From: Geobacter sp. UBA5730
GTDB taxonomy: Bacteria; Desulfobacterota; Desulfuromonadia; Geobacterales; Pseudopelobacteraceae
Length of the DNA stretch: 15,573 bases
Assembly: GCA_002419465.1 (NCBI GenBank)
Contig: DIGE01000017.1
Coordinates: forward strand, 1-15,573
Direction of reading: 5' to 3'
In this document: piece by piece, positions 5,385 through 12,364 of the stretch
Numbering within the stretch: the first letter of the stretch is position 1
Layout of the letters: each line of letters begins with the position of its first letter
Program-made: the position numbers and the translations under genes
Notes under the pieces: model-generated
Seen by the model: only the letters and a program-made list of their open reading frames with translations
The model's database searches: none
Told to the model about the DNA's origin: nothing

Positions 5385-6033
5385 ATGCATTGTGACACGT
5401 GCGAGCGTACGCAAATTCAGAACTGATCCCGTACCGGCTGAAGAAATTCGTGAAATAGTCAGGGCTGCACAGTGGAGCCCGTCATTCAAGAACTGTCAGC
5501 CATGGCAGGTACTGGCGGTTTCCGGCAGTCGTAAAGAAGAACTCACGACGATGCTGTTTGGCTTTCTGGATCAGAACGTGGCACCAACGCCTGACCTGCC
5601 GACTCCTCGGGAGTGGCCTGAGCCTCAGAACTCACGCATCAAGGACATGATGACCAAGCGTTCCGTGCTCGCCGGCATTGACCTCAACGCCCCTGAATCG
5701 GTCCTTCGCTCAAAAAAGGCAAACTTCAGGTTCTATGGCGCGCCCTGCGGTCTGTTCCTCATGCATGATGCCTCCCTCGGGCCTTGGTCGATACTCGATG
5801 CCGGTATGTTTGCCCAGAGCCTCATGCTGGCAGCACATGCCAGGGGCCTGGCAACGGTTCCCCAAGCCTTTCTTACCGACTACGCGCAACAGATAAAGGA
5901 ATTCTTCAAGCTTCCCGCCACAACCCGCATCCTGTTGGGGTTCTCGCTGGGATATGCCGCTGATGCCCCCGATGAAATGCCGCCCAGGCCGGAACGGGTG
6001 CCCCTTGAGGAGGTCCTCAGTTTTGTCGAGTGA
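5371..6033 (+). CDS. Nitroreductase-family flavoprotein
   Basis: A 220-residue FMN-dependent oxidoreductase of the nitroreductase fold, usually a homodimer reducing nitro compounds, quinones or enones with NAD(P)H. Seen here: the N-terminal FMN phosphate-binding pattern TRASVRKFRTDPVPAEEIRE, the conserved WSPSFKNCQPWQ, a middle insertion (about residues 65-110), GPWSILDAGMFAQSLMLAAH, and the C-terminal GFSLGYA. The length is normal. AAAGGAG lies just before the ATG at 5371. The gene overlaps the end of the panE fragment, so its original promoter may have been that of panE. Substrate cannot be predicted. Confidence 0.88.
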   Translation: MDAIECIVTRASVRKFRTDPVPAEEIREIVRAAQWSPSFKNCQPWQVLAVSGSRKEELTTMLFGFLDQNVAPTPDLPTPREWPEPQNSRIKDMMTKRSVLAGIDLNAPESVLRSKKANFRFYGAPCGLFLMHDASLGPWSILDAGMFAQSLMLAAHARGLATVPQAFLTDYAQQIKEFFKLPATTRILLGFSLGYAADAPDEMPPRPERVPLEEVLSFVE

Positions 6034-6077
6034 TGGTAGTTGCTCTGCTGATGGGGGAATGGCAGTAGCGCCGCCAC

Positions 6078-6106
6078 TTGACATCCTCCCGGACTCCCGA
6101 TATGGT
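6078..6106 (+). promoter_or_regulatory. lexA promoter
   Basis: TTGACA (6078-6083) and TATGGT (6101-6106) are spaced by 17 bases. The LexA box begins inside the -10 hexamer, so bound LexA would block RNA polymerase. Confidence 0.75.
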
Positions 6107-6121
6107 ATTCGCCTGATAACC
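6104..6121 (+). promoter_or_regulatory. LexA box (SOS operator)
   Basis: The minus strand reads GGTTATCAGGCGAATACC, an exact fit to GGTT-N2-C-N4-G-N3-ACC, the LexA motif described for Geobacter sulfurreducens. A second, weaker copy overlaps at 6120-6138 (ATTC-GTTT-GAAT core), and the outer arms ATGGTATTC (6102-6110) and GAATACCAT (6132-6140) form a perfect 9-bp inverted repeat. Confidence 0.8.
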
Positions 6122-6152
6122 ATATTCGTTTGAATACCATCTGGAGCCTTGT

Positions 6153-6755
6153 ATGCAGTCCCTCACCGACCGCCAGCAGCAGGTGCTGTCCTTTATCACC
6201 TCATACATCGATAACAACGGCTATCCGCCATCACAGCGCGAGATCGCGGGGCATATCAGCGTCAGTAGCACCCTTGCGGTGATGAAACACCTGGATGCCC
6301 TTGAGAAGAAGGGCTACCTCAAGCGGGAATCAACCTCCCGCGCCATCGCCCTCACCACCCCCACCACCGAGACCGCCTCGTTGCCGATCATCGGCACGGT
6401 CCGGGCTGGACAGCTGACACCAGCGGTGGAGGATATCCAGGGCTACCTCTCCCTGGATCGTCTCCACCTGCATGGCGGTAAGTTCCTGCTGCGGGTCAAG
6501 GGTGACTCCATGATCAACGCCGCCATCTGCGACGGCGACCTGGCCCTGGTACGACCCCAGCCGACCGCTGAGAACCGCGACATCGTGGTGGCCATGGTGG
6601 AGGGCGAGGCCACCCTCAAGGAGTTCCACCGCGAACAAGGGCAGATCCGCCTGCAGCCCAAGAACCCCAACATGGACCCGATCATCGTCAAGGAAGGCTC
6701 AGCAGAGGTCACCATCGTCGGCAAGGTGGTGGGCATCTTCCGCAGCATGGCCTGA
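6153..6755 (+). CDS. lexA: LexA SOS repressor
   Basis: A 200-residue LexA repressor of the SOS regulon. The N-terminal winged helix (residues 1-65) includes TDRQQQVLSFITSYIDNNGY and the recognition region PPSQREIAGHISVSSTLAVM. The self-cleavage site is Ala85-Gly86 (GTVRAGQL), and the Ser-Lys dyad is Ser119 (KGDSMI) and Lys156 (EATLKEF). All parts needed for RecA-stimulated autocleavage are present. It heads a unit with a small gene and a broken dinB, and it sits behind a promoter carrying its own operator, so it is autoregulated. Confidence 0.95.
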   Translation: MQSLTDRQQQVLSFITSYIDNNGYPPSQREIAGHISVSSTLAVMKHLDALEKKGYLKRESTSRAIALTTPTTETASLPIIGTVRAGQLTPAVEDIQGYLSLDRLHLHGGKFLLRVKGDSMINAAICDGDLALVRPQPTAENRDIVVAMVEGEATLKEFHREQGQIRLQPKNPNMDPIIVKEGSAEVTIVGKVVGIFRSMA

Positions 6756-6757
6756 CA

Positions 6758-7003
6758 ATGGAGCGGATCCGTGAACCGATACGGGTGGCAGTGGTCTTCG
6801 GGCCAGGTCGAGCTGTCAAGCCGGTCTGGTTCGAGTGGAGGCGGCGTAAGCACACCATTACCCAGACCACCTACAGCTGGTCGGACAGGGTAGGGGATGA
6901 CACACGCCTGCACTTCTCCGTTACTGACGGCAAAGCGCTGTTTGAGCTGGTCTACAGCACGACCAGGCAAAACTGGGAACTGTTGAATCTGCAGGCGGAG
7001 TAA
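6758..7003 (+). CDS. Small unknown protein in the lexA unit
   Basis: An 81-residue protein with MERIREPIRVAVVFG at the start, then KPVWFEWRRRKHTITQTTYS and FELVYSTTRQNWELLNL. It looks like a small beta-rich fold. The shape resembles DUF6504-type proteins that accompany SOS polymerase genes, but I recognise it only loosely. The ATG lies two bases after the lexA stop, with no clear ribosome-binding site, so translation probably depends on lexA. It is followed 21 bases later by the dinB start, placing it inside an SOS transcription unit. A function linked to damage-inducible DNA polymerases is inferred from position only. Confidence 0.75.
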   Translation: MERIREPIRVAVVFGPGRAVKPVWFEWRRRKHTITQTTYSWSDRVGDDTRLHFSVTDGKALFELVYSTTRQNWELLNLQAE

Positions 7004-7024
7004 ACCGACCAAACAATCGCACCT

Positions 7025-7240
7025 ATGCACCGTTCCATTATCCACCTCGATATGAACGCCTTCTTCGCCTCGGTGGAGCAGCAGGCCAGCCCTGAGCTCA
7101 AGGGCAAGCCGATCGCCGTGGTGGGCGCCAGCCACCGCACCGTCATCACCGCCGCCTTCTACTAACTAAGCCCGAGCCTTCGGGGTCAAAACCGGCATGG
7201 CCATCTGGGAAGGCAAGCGGGCCTGTCCTGACCTGCTCCG
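7025..7240 (+). pseudogene. dinB: DNA polymerase IV (DinB), frameshifted and truncated
   Basis: The first 46 residues (7025-7165) are the start of a Y-family polymerase: MHRSIIHLDMNAFFASVEQQ, with the first metal-binding Asp, then GKPIAVVGASHRTVITAAFY and a TAA. The family pattern resumes one frame later from 7170 with ARAFGVKTGMAIWEGKRACP, and homology ends near 7240. A 4-base tandem repeat ACTAACTA (7161-7168) accounts for the frame change and the stop. The second acidic cluster, thumb and little-finger domains are absent. The product is certainly inactive as a polymerase, so this SOS unit has lost its mutagenic arm. Confidence 0.88.
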
Positions 7241-7283
7241 TCGGCTAATAAATATTCCGAGCTTTTCGGTTTTGCATTTTTGA

Positions 7284-7460
7284 CTTCGGCGATCGTCAGC
7301 ATATGCAGGGACACTCCGGGGACACTTTTGGTTTGACATACACGGATTTTAATGACACAAACTCATTACTAAAAATAGCTTAACGTCCTTATTATCAAGC
7401 GATTTGATACAACCTGAAACATCGTGATAAAAAGAAAGGTTTTTCCTTGGGAACAGGGGT
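7284..7460. other. AT-rich stretch without genes
   Basis: No supported gene lies here. GGGACACT occurs twice (7308-7315 and 7319-7326), in a form often seen beside REP-type transposase genes. TATCAA/TTGATA at 7393-7409 is a 6-bp inverted repeat with a 5-base spacer. The composition is more AT-rich than the genes on either side, which suits the end of a mobile element. Confidence 0.4.
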
Positions 7461-7462
7461 TC

Positions 7463-7490
7463 GCACGTTCAATTCGTGTCGCTCCAACCA
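7463..7490 (+). other. tRNA 3'-end-like fragment (possible attachment-site scar)
   Basis: GCACG (7463-7467), loop TTCAATT (7468-7474) and CGTGT (7475-7479) form a T-arm with the universal GTTCRANNC pattern. CGCTCCA (7480-7486), a discriminator A and CCA (7488-7490) follow with exact tRNA spacing. The 5' half, which would begin TGGAGCG, is not found upstream, and no anticodon arm can be drawn, so this is not a whole tRNA. Elements that integrate into tRNA genes leave just such 3' segments. A terminator follows 11 bases later, as at a real tRNA end. Confidence 0.55.
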
Positions 7491-7500
7491 ATAAACCAAA

Positions 7501-7532
7501 GGGCTTATCGATTTCATCGGTAAGCTCTTTTT
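7501..7532 (+). terminator. Rho-independent terminator
   Basis: Arms 7501-7512 and 7516-7527 pair over 12 bases (two G-T pairs) around a TTC loop, followed by five Ts at 7528-7532. It sits just after the tRNA-like 3' end and 56 bases before the ABC-F gene. Confidence 0.85.
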
Positions 7533-7583
7533 CTTCGTAATGGCGTTCGTTGTAACGAGATTTGGCTGAAAGGAATCGTCTCC

Positions 7584-9221
7584 ATGATCACTGCATCAAA
7601 TGTCACCCTGGCCTATGGCAAGCGGGTGCTTTTCAAAGACGTCACTATCAAGTTCACCCCCGGCAACTGCTACGGTTTGATCGGCGCCAACGGAGCGGGT
7701 AAATCCACCTTCCTTAAAATCCTTTCCGGCGAGATTACGCCGGATAAGGGAGAGATCACCATAGGCAGTCGTGAGCGGATTGCGATGTTGCGTCAAGATC
7801 AATTCGCCTTTGATGAGGAGACGGTCTTCAATACGGTCATCATGGGGCATAAACGACTGTATGATGTGATGGTGGCCCGTGAGACGATCTACAGTAAGGG
7901 CGATTTCAGCGAGCAGGATGGCATCCGGTCCGCTGAACTGGAATCAGATTTTGCGGAGATGAACGGTTACGAGGCTGAATCCGAAGCCGCCGTGCTGCTG
8001 AATGGCCTGGGAATCCCCGAGGAGTTGCGCCATAAGCGGATGAAGGAGCTGGAAGGTGGCGACAAGGTGCGGGTGCTGCTGGCCCAGGCCCTGTTTGGCA
8101 GCCCCGACGTGTTGTTGCTGGACGAGCCGACCAACAACCTGGATCTGAAGTCCATCGCCTGGCTGGAGGATTTTCTGTTCCGTTTTCCCAATACGGTGAT
8201 CGTGGTCTCCCACGACCGTCACTTCCTGAACCAGGTCTGCACCCACACCGCCGATATTGACTTCGGCATGATCAAGGTCTACGTGGGCAATTACGATTTC
8301 TGGTATCACGCCAGCCAGCTGACCCTGCGCCAAAAACAGAACGAGAACCGCAAGGTTTCCGAAAAGGCTGAAGAACTGAAGGCCTTCATCCAGCGGTTCA
8401 GCTCCAACGCTTCCAAGGCCAAGCAGGCCACCTCCCGTAAAAAGCTGTTGGACAAGCTGACCATAGAAGAGATGCCGGTCTCATCGCGCAAGTACCCGCA
8501 CGTCATGTTCAAGCCGGAGCGGGCCTGTGGCGATATCATTCTGGAGATGCAGGGGCTTACCAAGGAGATCGATGGGGTCAAGGTGCTGGACAATCTGGAC
8601 CTGATTGTGAACAAGAACGATAAAATAGCCTTTGTCGGCGGCAACACCCTGGCCCGCACGACCCTTTTCCAGATCCTGGCCGGCGAGTTGGAGCCGGACA
8701 GTGGTTCGTTCCGTTGGGGAGTCACCATCACCCACGCCTATTTCCCCAAAGAGCACAGCAGCTACTTTGAAAAGGATATGAACCTGATCGAATGGCTCGG
8801 ACAGTATTCGCCCCCTACCGAAGGAGAAACCTTTGCCCGCGGCTTCCTGGGGCGGATGCTTTTTTCCGGTGATGAGGCCACCAAAAAATGCTCGGTGCTT
8901 TCCGGTGGCGAAAAGGTGCGCTGCATGCTGTCCCGCATGATGCTTTCCGGTGCCAACGCCCTGGTACTGGATGAACCGACCAACCACCTTGATCTGGAGT
9001 CGATCACCGCCTTAAACGACGGCTTGATCGCCTTTCCTGAGGTGGTGCTGTTCGCCTCCCATGACCATGAGTTCGTCTCCACCATTGCCAGTCGGATCGT
9101 TGAGATCACCCCCGGCGGCGTGATTGACCGGGTGATGCAATTTGACGAGTATCTGGAAAGCGAGGATGTCAGCCGTGAGCGGGATGCACTCTATCATGGC
9201 CATGCCGAACTGACCCTGTAA
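7584..9221 (+). CDS. ybiT: ABC-F family ATPase, YbiT-like
   Basis: A 545-residue soluble protein with two ABC ATPase domains and no membrane segments. ABC-F proteins act on the ribosome, and overall order and sequence resemble E. coli YbiT. Domain 1: Walker A GANGAGKST (34-42), Q-loop RQDQFAF, Walker B LLLDEPTNNLD (Asp180, Glu181), H-loop His210. Linker about 240-300 (QRFSSNASKAKQATSR). Domain 2: signature LSGGEK (439-444), Walker B VLDEPTNHLD (Asp463, Glu464), His493. Two deviations: the domain-1 signature reads LEGGDK, and the domain-2 Walker A reads GGNTLARTT (352-360), with Ala-Arg where Gly-Lys is expected. AAAGGA lies nine bases before the ATG. A resistance role is possible but not shown. 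Confidence 0.92.
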   Translation: MITASNVTLAYGKRVLFKDVTIKFTPGNCYGLIGANGAGKSTFLKILSGEITPDKGEITIGSRERIAMLRQDQFAFDEETVFNTVIMGHKRLYDVMVARETIYSKGDFSEQDGIRSAELESDFAEMNGYEAESEAAVLLNGLGIPEELRHKRMKELEGGDKVRVLLAQALFGSPDVLLLDEPTNNLDLKSIAWLEDFLFRFPNTVIVVSHDRHFLNQVCTHTADIDFGMIKVYVGNYDFWYHASQLTLRQKQNENRKVSEKAEELKAFIQRFSSNASKAKQATSRKKLLDKLTIEEMPVSSRKYPHVMFKPERACGDIILEMQGLTKEIDGVKVLDNLDLIVNKNDKIAFVGGNTLARTTLFQILAGELEPDSGSFRWGVTITHAYFPKEHSSYFEKDMNLIEWLGQYSPPTEGETFARGFLGRMLFSGDEATKKCSVLSGGEKVRCMLSRMMLSGANALVLDEPTNHLDLESITALNDGLIAFPEVVLFASHDHEFVSTIASRIVEITPGGVIDRVMQFDEYLESEDVSRERDALYHGHAELTL

Positions 9222-9233
9222 GCGGGGTCAGTT
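9208..9233. terminator. Shared inverted repeat at convergent gene ends
   Basis: Arms AACTGACCC (9208-9216) and GGGTCAGTT (9225-9233) pair perfectly around an 8-base loop. The ABC-F stop (9219-9221) lies in the loop and the ligase stop (9228-9230) in an arm. No T-run is present on either side, so it would be a weak bidirectional terminator or a roadblock hairpin. Confidence 0.5.
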
Positions 9234-10514
9234 TGCGGCGTTATGCTTGACCACCGCAATAATGCGCGGAATCACATCGCCCACCAAGGCAACCACCACC
9301 TGATCACCGGCGGCAATACCCAGCCGTTCCAATTCTGATCGTGCATACAGTGATGCCTTGCTGACCTGGATACCGCCCAGTTTTACCGGAGTCAGCAGGG
9401 CCACCGGGGTGCGGCTGCCGGTGCGCCCGGTCTGCCAGCGGATCTCGCGCACAGTCGTGACAGCGGTTGCCGGAGGAAACTTCCAGGCAGCGGCCCAGTG
9501 CGGCTCCCTATTCCCTGCGCCCATCAGTAGGCGTAGGGCAAGGTCATCCACCTTCACAACGATCCCGTCCACGGCGAAGGGCAGCTTTTGCCGCTCCGCC
9601 AGGGTCGCTTGGTATATGGCCCGCACTCCATCCAGATTCTCCACTGTAGCCGTCTGCTCAAGCCTTACCGGAAATCCCCACCCCTGCATTAGTCGCAGCG
9701 CCTCACTATCTGTGCGGACATCGCAACATTCCCGGGTGTTCACCAGCTCAAAGGGGAAAAAGCGTAACGCTGCCACTGATTCGGGGGTCGGATTGCCGGT
9801 CAACAGCGTTCCGGCGGCCTGATGGCGCGGTGTGGCATAAACAGTTATTTTTCCGCTGCCAACCGCAGTTGTCAACGTTATGTCAACATACACTTCGCCC
9901 CGTACCACCACCCGGGTCGGAAAAGAGTCGGTCAACTGATGAGGGATCCCCTGAATCGACCTTGCCCGCTCCGTCACCGCTTGGCCGAAATGACCGTCAC
10001 CACGGGTGGCAGCCGAAACCAGCCGTCCCTCCAGATACACCAGCTCCACCGGCAGGCCGTCCACCTTTGGCTGCACCAGCAGAGTGGGCTTGCCGTTCTC
10101 GCTGCCGACCCTTCGCAGTAGCTTTTCCACCGCCATCGGTCCGGTCGCTGATGCCAGGCTCAGCATTGGCGTCTCATGCCGGATCTTTGGCTTTACTTCG
10201 CTGACAGCCGTGCCCACGGTACGGGTCGGTGAATCAGTAGCTGCCAGCGCGGGGAAGCAGTTCTCAAGCAGGAGCAGCTCCGCAAACAACCGGTCATACT
10301 GGGCGTCGCTGATCTCAGGAGCGTTTTTTTCGTAATACAAAACGTTGTGGTGTTTGATCTCGTTGCTCAGCTTCAGGATGCGCGCATTGGCTGCGTTCAC
10401 GTCCAAGCGAGGGCAGTCAACGGCCAAGGCTGTGGTAGCCAGCAGCTGGCTCAGCCAGAGAATGAGCAACAAAATCATAAATCGGTGTGATAATAGAGCC
10501 ATCGGTGGTGTCAC
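9228..10514 (-). CDS. ligB: Exported-looking short NAD-dependent DNA ligase, LigB type
   Basis: A 428-residue NAD+-dependent DNA ligase. Residues 11-31 form a hydrophobic signal segment ending ALA, a likely signal peptidase site before VDCPRLD. The NMN-binding Ia domain follows (NVLYYEKNAPEISDAQYDRL), then the adenylation domain: nucleophile Lys150 in KVDG, TRGDG (170-174), RGEVY (205-209), VDGIVVK (315-321) and AWKFPP (343-348). An OB fold runs from about 350 to 420 (GRTGSRTPVALLTPVKLGG to GDVIPRI). The protein stops there, so the zinc finger, HhH and BRCT domains of LigA are all absent. E. coli LigB also has a signal-like N-terminus but is longer, about 560 residues. The adenylation site looks intact. 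Whether it is truly exported is unknown. Confidence 0.85.
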   Translation of the reverse strand: MTPPMALLSHRFMILLLILWLSQLLATTALAVDCPRLDVNAANARILKLSNEIKHHNVLYYEKNAPEISDAQYDRLFAELLLLENCFPALAATDSPTRTVGTAVSEVKPKIRHETPMLSLASATGPMAVEKLLRRVGSENGKPTLLVQPKVDGLPVELVYLEGRLVSAATRGDGHFGQAVTERARSIQGIPHQLTDSFPTRVVVRGEVYVDITLTTAVGSGKITVYATPRHQAAGTLLTGNPTPESVAALRFFPFELVNTRECCDVRTDSEALRLMQGWGFPVRLEQTATVENLDGVRAIYQATLAERQKLPFAVDGIVVKVDDLALRLLMGAGNREPHWAAAWKFPPATAVTTVREIRWQTGRTGSRTPVALLTPVKLGGIQVSKASLYARSELERLGIAAGDQVVVALVGDVIPRIIAVVKHNAAN

Positions 10515-10551
10515 CCTGCTAAGTTTTTTTGACGACAGGGATTAGTTGCTG

Positions 10552-10607
10552 AAAAAAACTGCATGGCAGCGTCAAACACCTCTACAGGTGTGATCTCTCG
10601 CATGCAG
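10552..10607 (-). promoter_or_regulatory. Nested hairpin with T-run upstream of the ligase
   Basis: The outer arms CTGCATG (10559-10565) and CATGCAG (10601-10607) enclose an inner stem ACACCT (10576-10581) / AGGTGT (10586-10591) with a CTAC loop. On the minus strand the outer stem is followed by seven Ts (10558-10552). The structure lies 38 bases before the ligase ATG. It could end a small RNA or act as an attenuator of the ligase gene. Confidence 0.45.
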
Positions 10608-10644
10608 CGGACATGGAACGGGCAGGGCGGGGTGATGCCAGCTT

Positions 10645-10673
10645 TGTAAATGCTTCAGTGGCTTGATTGTCAA
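10645..10673 (-). promoter_or_regulatory. Promoter candidate upstream of the ligase
   Basis: On the minus strand TTGACA (10673-10668) and TTTACA (10650-10645) are 17 bases apart. The -35 is perfect and the -10 is weak. The -35 overlaps the T-run of the terminator that closes the pilin-exporter operon. A start near 10638 would give an RNA of about 85 bases to the T-run at 10552. Confidence 0.4.
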
Positions 10674-10705
10674 AAAGGGCTGTCCTCGCATAAGTACAGC
10701 CCTTT
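10672..10705 (-). terminator. Terminator of the ABC exporter operon
   Basis: Arms ACAGCCCTTT (10696-10705) and AAAGGGCTGT (10674-10683) pair perfectly over 10 bases with a 12-base loop. On the minus strand the stem is followed by a run of five Ts (10676-10672), partly inside the stem. It lies 10 bases after the last gene of the operon. Confidence 0.85.
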
Positions 10706-10714
10706 CATTTCTGG

Positions 10715-11563
10715 CTACTTTAAGTCTTTGGTGGATCGGACCCTGCCATCGGGATCAAGATAAAAACTGCCACCGTTGGGCTCCTTGGGGATGGTAGCCA
10801 GAAGCCCTAGTTTAGTTAGCTCGTCCAGGCTTACTGGGGGGCGGCTGAACAGTTTTTGGTAGGCCTCAACCGCACCTTCGATCTGGCGTATTTCTTTTAA
10901 AGTTTTTAGACGATTCTCTAATGACTCCTGTCTGAATTTTTGCCCCTCCAAGGTCGCTTGTCTTACTTGTTCCTCAAGGTAAGCTATAGCTAAATCAGTT
11001 TTGTTTGCCTTATAAGCGACGCGAGCTGCAAGGCTATCATAAAAGGGGTGTCCTCCGATACGTTTAGAGGCGATTTTTAGATACTTAAAGCTTCGGTCGC
11101 CATCATTCAAGAAGTAATAATAGTTGAAGCCGGCAAAAAAGGGCAAAATGTAATCCCAGGTGCGGGTGTCTGCACCTGCCGCAATCATCATATTAACTTC
11201 AGCTTCTTTGTAGCGATCCCACATCAGGGCAGAGTTTAAGAGATGGTAGGGATCAAGGAAATAAGGATCCAAGGTGGTTGAGTTTTTTAGCGTTTGATAC
11301 AGCCACTCATATTGATAAGGCTGATAGCGGCCAGTTTCGGGGTGGGGGCGCGTTCCCCCCAGCCATGTGAGAGCATTCAGGAAAGAAATATCCGCCGAAA
11401 TTTCCTTGAACTGGCCGGTTACCACCCGCAACAGGTTGGCCGGTAGGGCAAACAGTTGTTCATGGCGTGGCTTGGAAACCGTTGCCAGCGGTAGGGCATA
11501 CAGGTAGAGTACCACTCCGCACAGGGCGGAAAACCAAGGGATAAGGTGAGTGCGCCAACGCAT
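10715..11563 (-). CDS. Membrane-anchored unknown protein, last gene of the pilin-side ABC operon
   Basis: A 282-residue protein with one N-terminal membrane helix (about residues 8-27, LIPWFSALCGVVLYLYALPL) and a periplasmic, mostly helical body rich in aromatic residues. AALDPYF-like and YLEEQVRQATLEGQKFRQE segments suggest irregular TPR-like repeats, but I cannot assign a family. A C-terminal piece (LLATIPKEPNGGSFYLDPDG) resembles the end of some pseudopilin-like or peptide-binding domains. Its ATG overlaps the permease stop as ATGA, so it is translated with the exporter and probably works with it. Position behind pilA suggests a job in pilin or surface-protein handling; this is inference. 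Confidence 0.8.
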   Translation of the reverse strand: MRWRTHLIPWFSALCGVVLYLYALPLATVSKPRHEQLFALPANLLRVVTGQFKEISADISFLNALTWLGGTRPHPETGRYQPYQYEWLYQTLKNSTTLDPYFLDPYHLLNSALMWDRYKEAEVNMMIAAGADTRTWDYILPFFAGFNYYYFLNDGDRSFKYLKIASKRIGGHPFYDSLAARVAYKANKTDLAIAYLEEQVRQATLEGQKFRQESLENRLKTLKEIRQIEGAVEAYQKLFSRPPVSLDELTKLGLLATIPKEPNGGSFYLDPDGRVRSTKDLK

Positions 11564-12363
11564 CAGGTCAGCTCCCTGCGACGAAACAGCACAACCGCCA
11601 CTGAAAGCACCGCTATGCTGTAACCCAGCCCGTACAGAAGGGAGAAGCCCAGGCTGGTGGTGTTAATGGCAAGGCCGTGGGCAGCGGTGGCCTTCAGATC
11701 AAACAGGGCAAAGTTGGGAAACAGGTAGTAGGCCAGTTGTACCAGCAATTTTACCGCCGGTGATATATTGTCCGTACCAGCCGATTCAATCAGTAGCTTG
11801 ACCTCCTGGGTGCTGGAACCGATCAGCCAGGTCAGGGTGGTCAGCAGGAAGGTAACGAATGAGCTGGAGGCCACCAGTGAAAACAGCATGCTGAGGGCGG
11901 TCAGCAAGAACATCTGCTGCAATATGAACAGGTGGGCCAGACAGACCAACCAGAGCGAAACACTTCCAAAAAAACTGGGGTATAGCTGCTTTACCAGCAG
12001 CAAAGTGGCCGAGGAGGCGACCAGCAGCAACAGTATGAGAGCTGATTGCAGCAGGGCCAAGCCTAAAAAACGGCCCACCAGATACCGTGAACGGGGTACG
12101 GCGCGAGATAACGCCAGATAGACTGTTTTGCGCTCCATGTCGCGAGCCAAAATGGTGATGCCAACAAACAGCACGACCAGCAGTGCCGCAAAGGTGGCGC
12201 TGGAGAGGGCAAAATCAGTGGCCACCTTGCCCACATCTCGCATGATCATGGAACTGATTGCAACGGTAAAGGTCATCATCAGGCCGGCTAACAAGGAAAT
12301 GCCATAGACTGCTTTGTTGCGTAGTCCTTCCAGAAAAGTTATCCAGGCGATTGCACGCAGCAT
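11563..12363 (-). CDS. ABC-2 type transporter permease
   Basis: A 266-residue integral membrane protein with about six membrane helices, including YGISLLAGLMMTFTVAIS, FAALLVVLFVGITILA, LALLQSALILLLLVASSATL and a last one near the C-terminus (GLGYSIAVLSVAVVLF) ending in the basic RRREL. The cytoplasmic motif ARDMERKTVYLALSRAVPRS is the typical ABC-2/NosY coupling region after helix 2. The start codon is one base after the stop of the ATPase gene. Together they form a complete exporter half (one permease, one ATPase, likely a dimer of each). The substrate is unknown. Confidence 0.88.
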   Translation of the reverse strand: MLRAIAWITFLEGLRNKAVYGISLLAGLMMTFTVAISSMIMRDVGKVATDFALSSATFAALLVVLFVGITILARDMERKTVYLALSRAVPRSRYLVGRFLGLALLQSALILLLLVASSATLLLVKQLYPSFFGSVSLWLVCLAHLFILQQMFLLTALSMLFSLVASSSFVTFLLTTLTWLIGSSTQEVKLLIESAGTDNISPAVKLLVQLAYYLFPNFALFDLKATAAHGLAINTTSLGFSLLYGLGYSIAVLSVAVVLFRRRELT

Positions 12364-12364
12364 A

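Noticed and set aside
6330..7135. Minus-strand frames across lexA and dinB
   Set aside because: Shadows of the GC-rich coding strand with no family features.
7140..7490. A complete tmRNA ending at the CCA of 7490
   Set aside because: No GGGG-type 5' end, no tag-peptide frame, and the region 350 bases upstream is dinB coding sequence.
10540..10715. GEMM (c-di-GMP/cGAMP) riboswitch, common in Geobacter
   Set aside because: The conserved GEMM core sequence is not seen. The paired elements here are simple nested stems.
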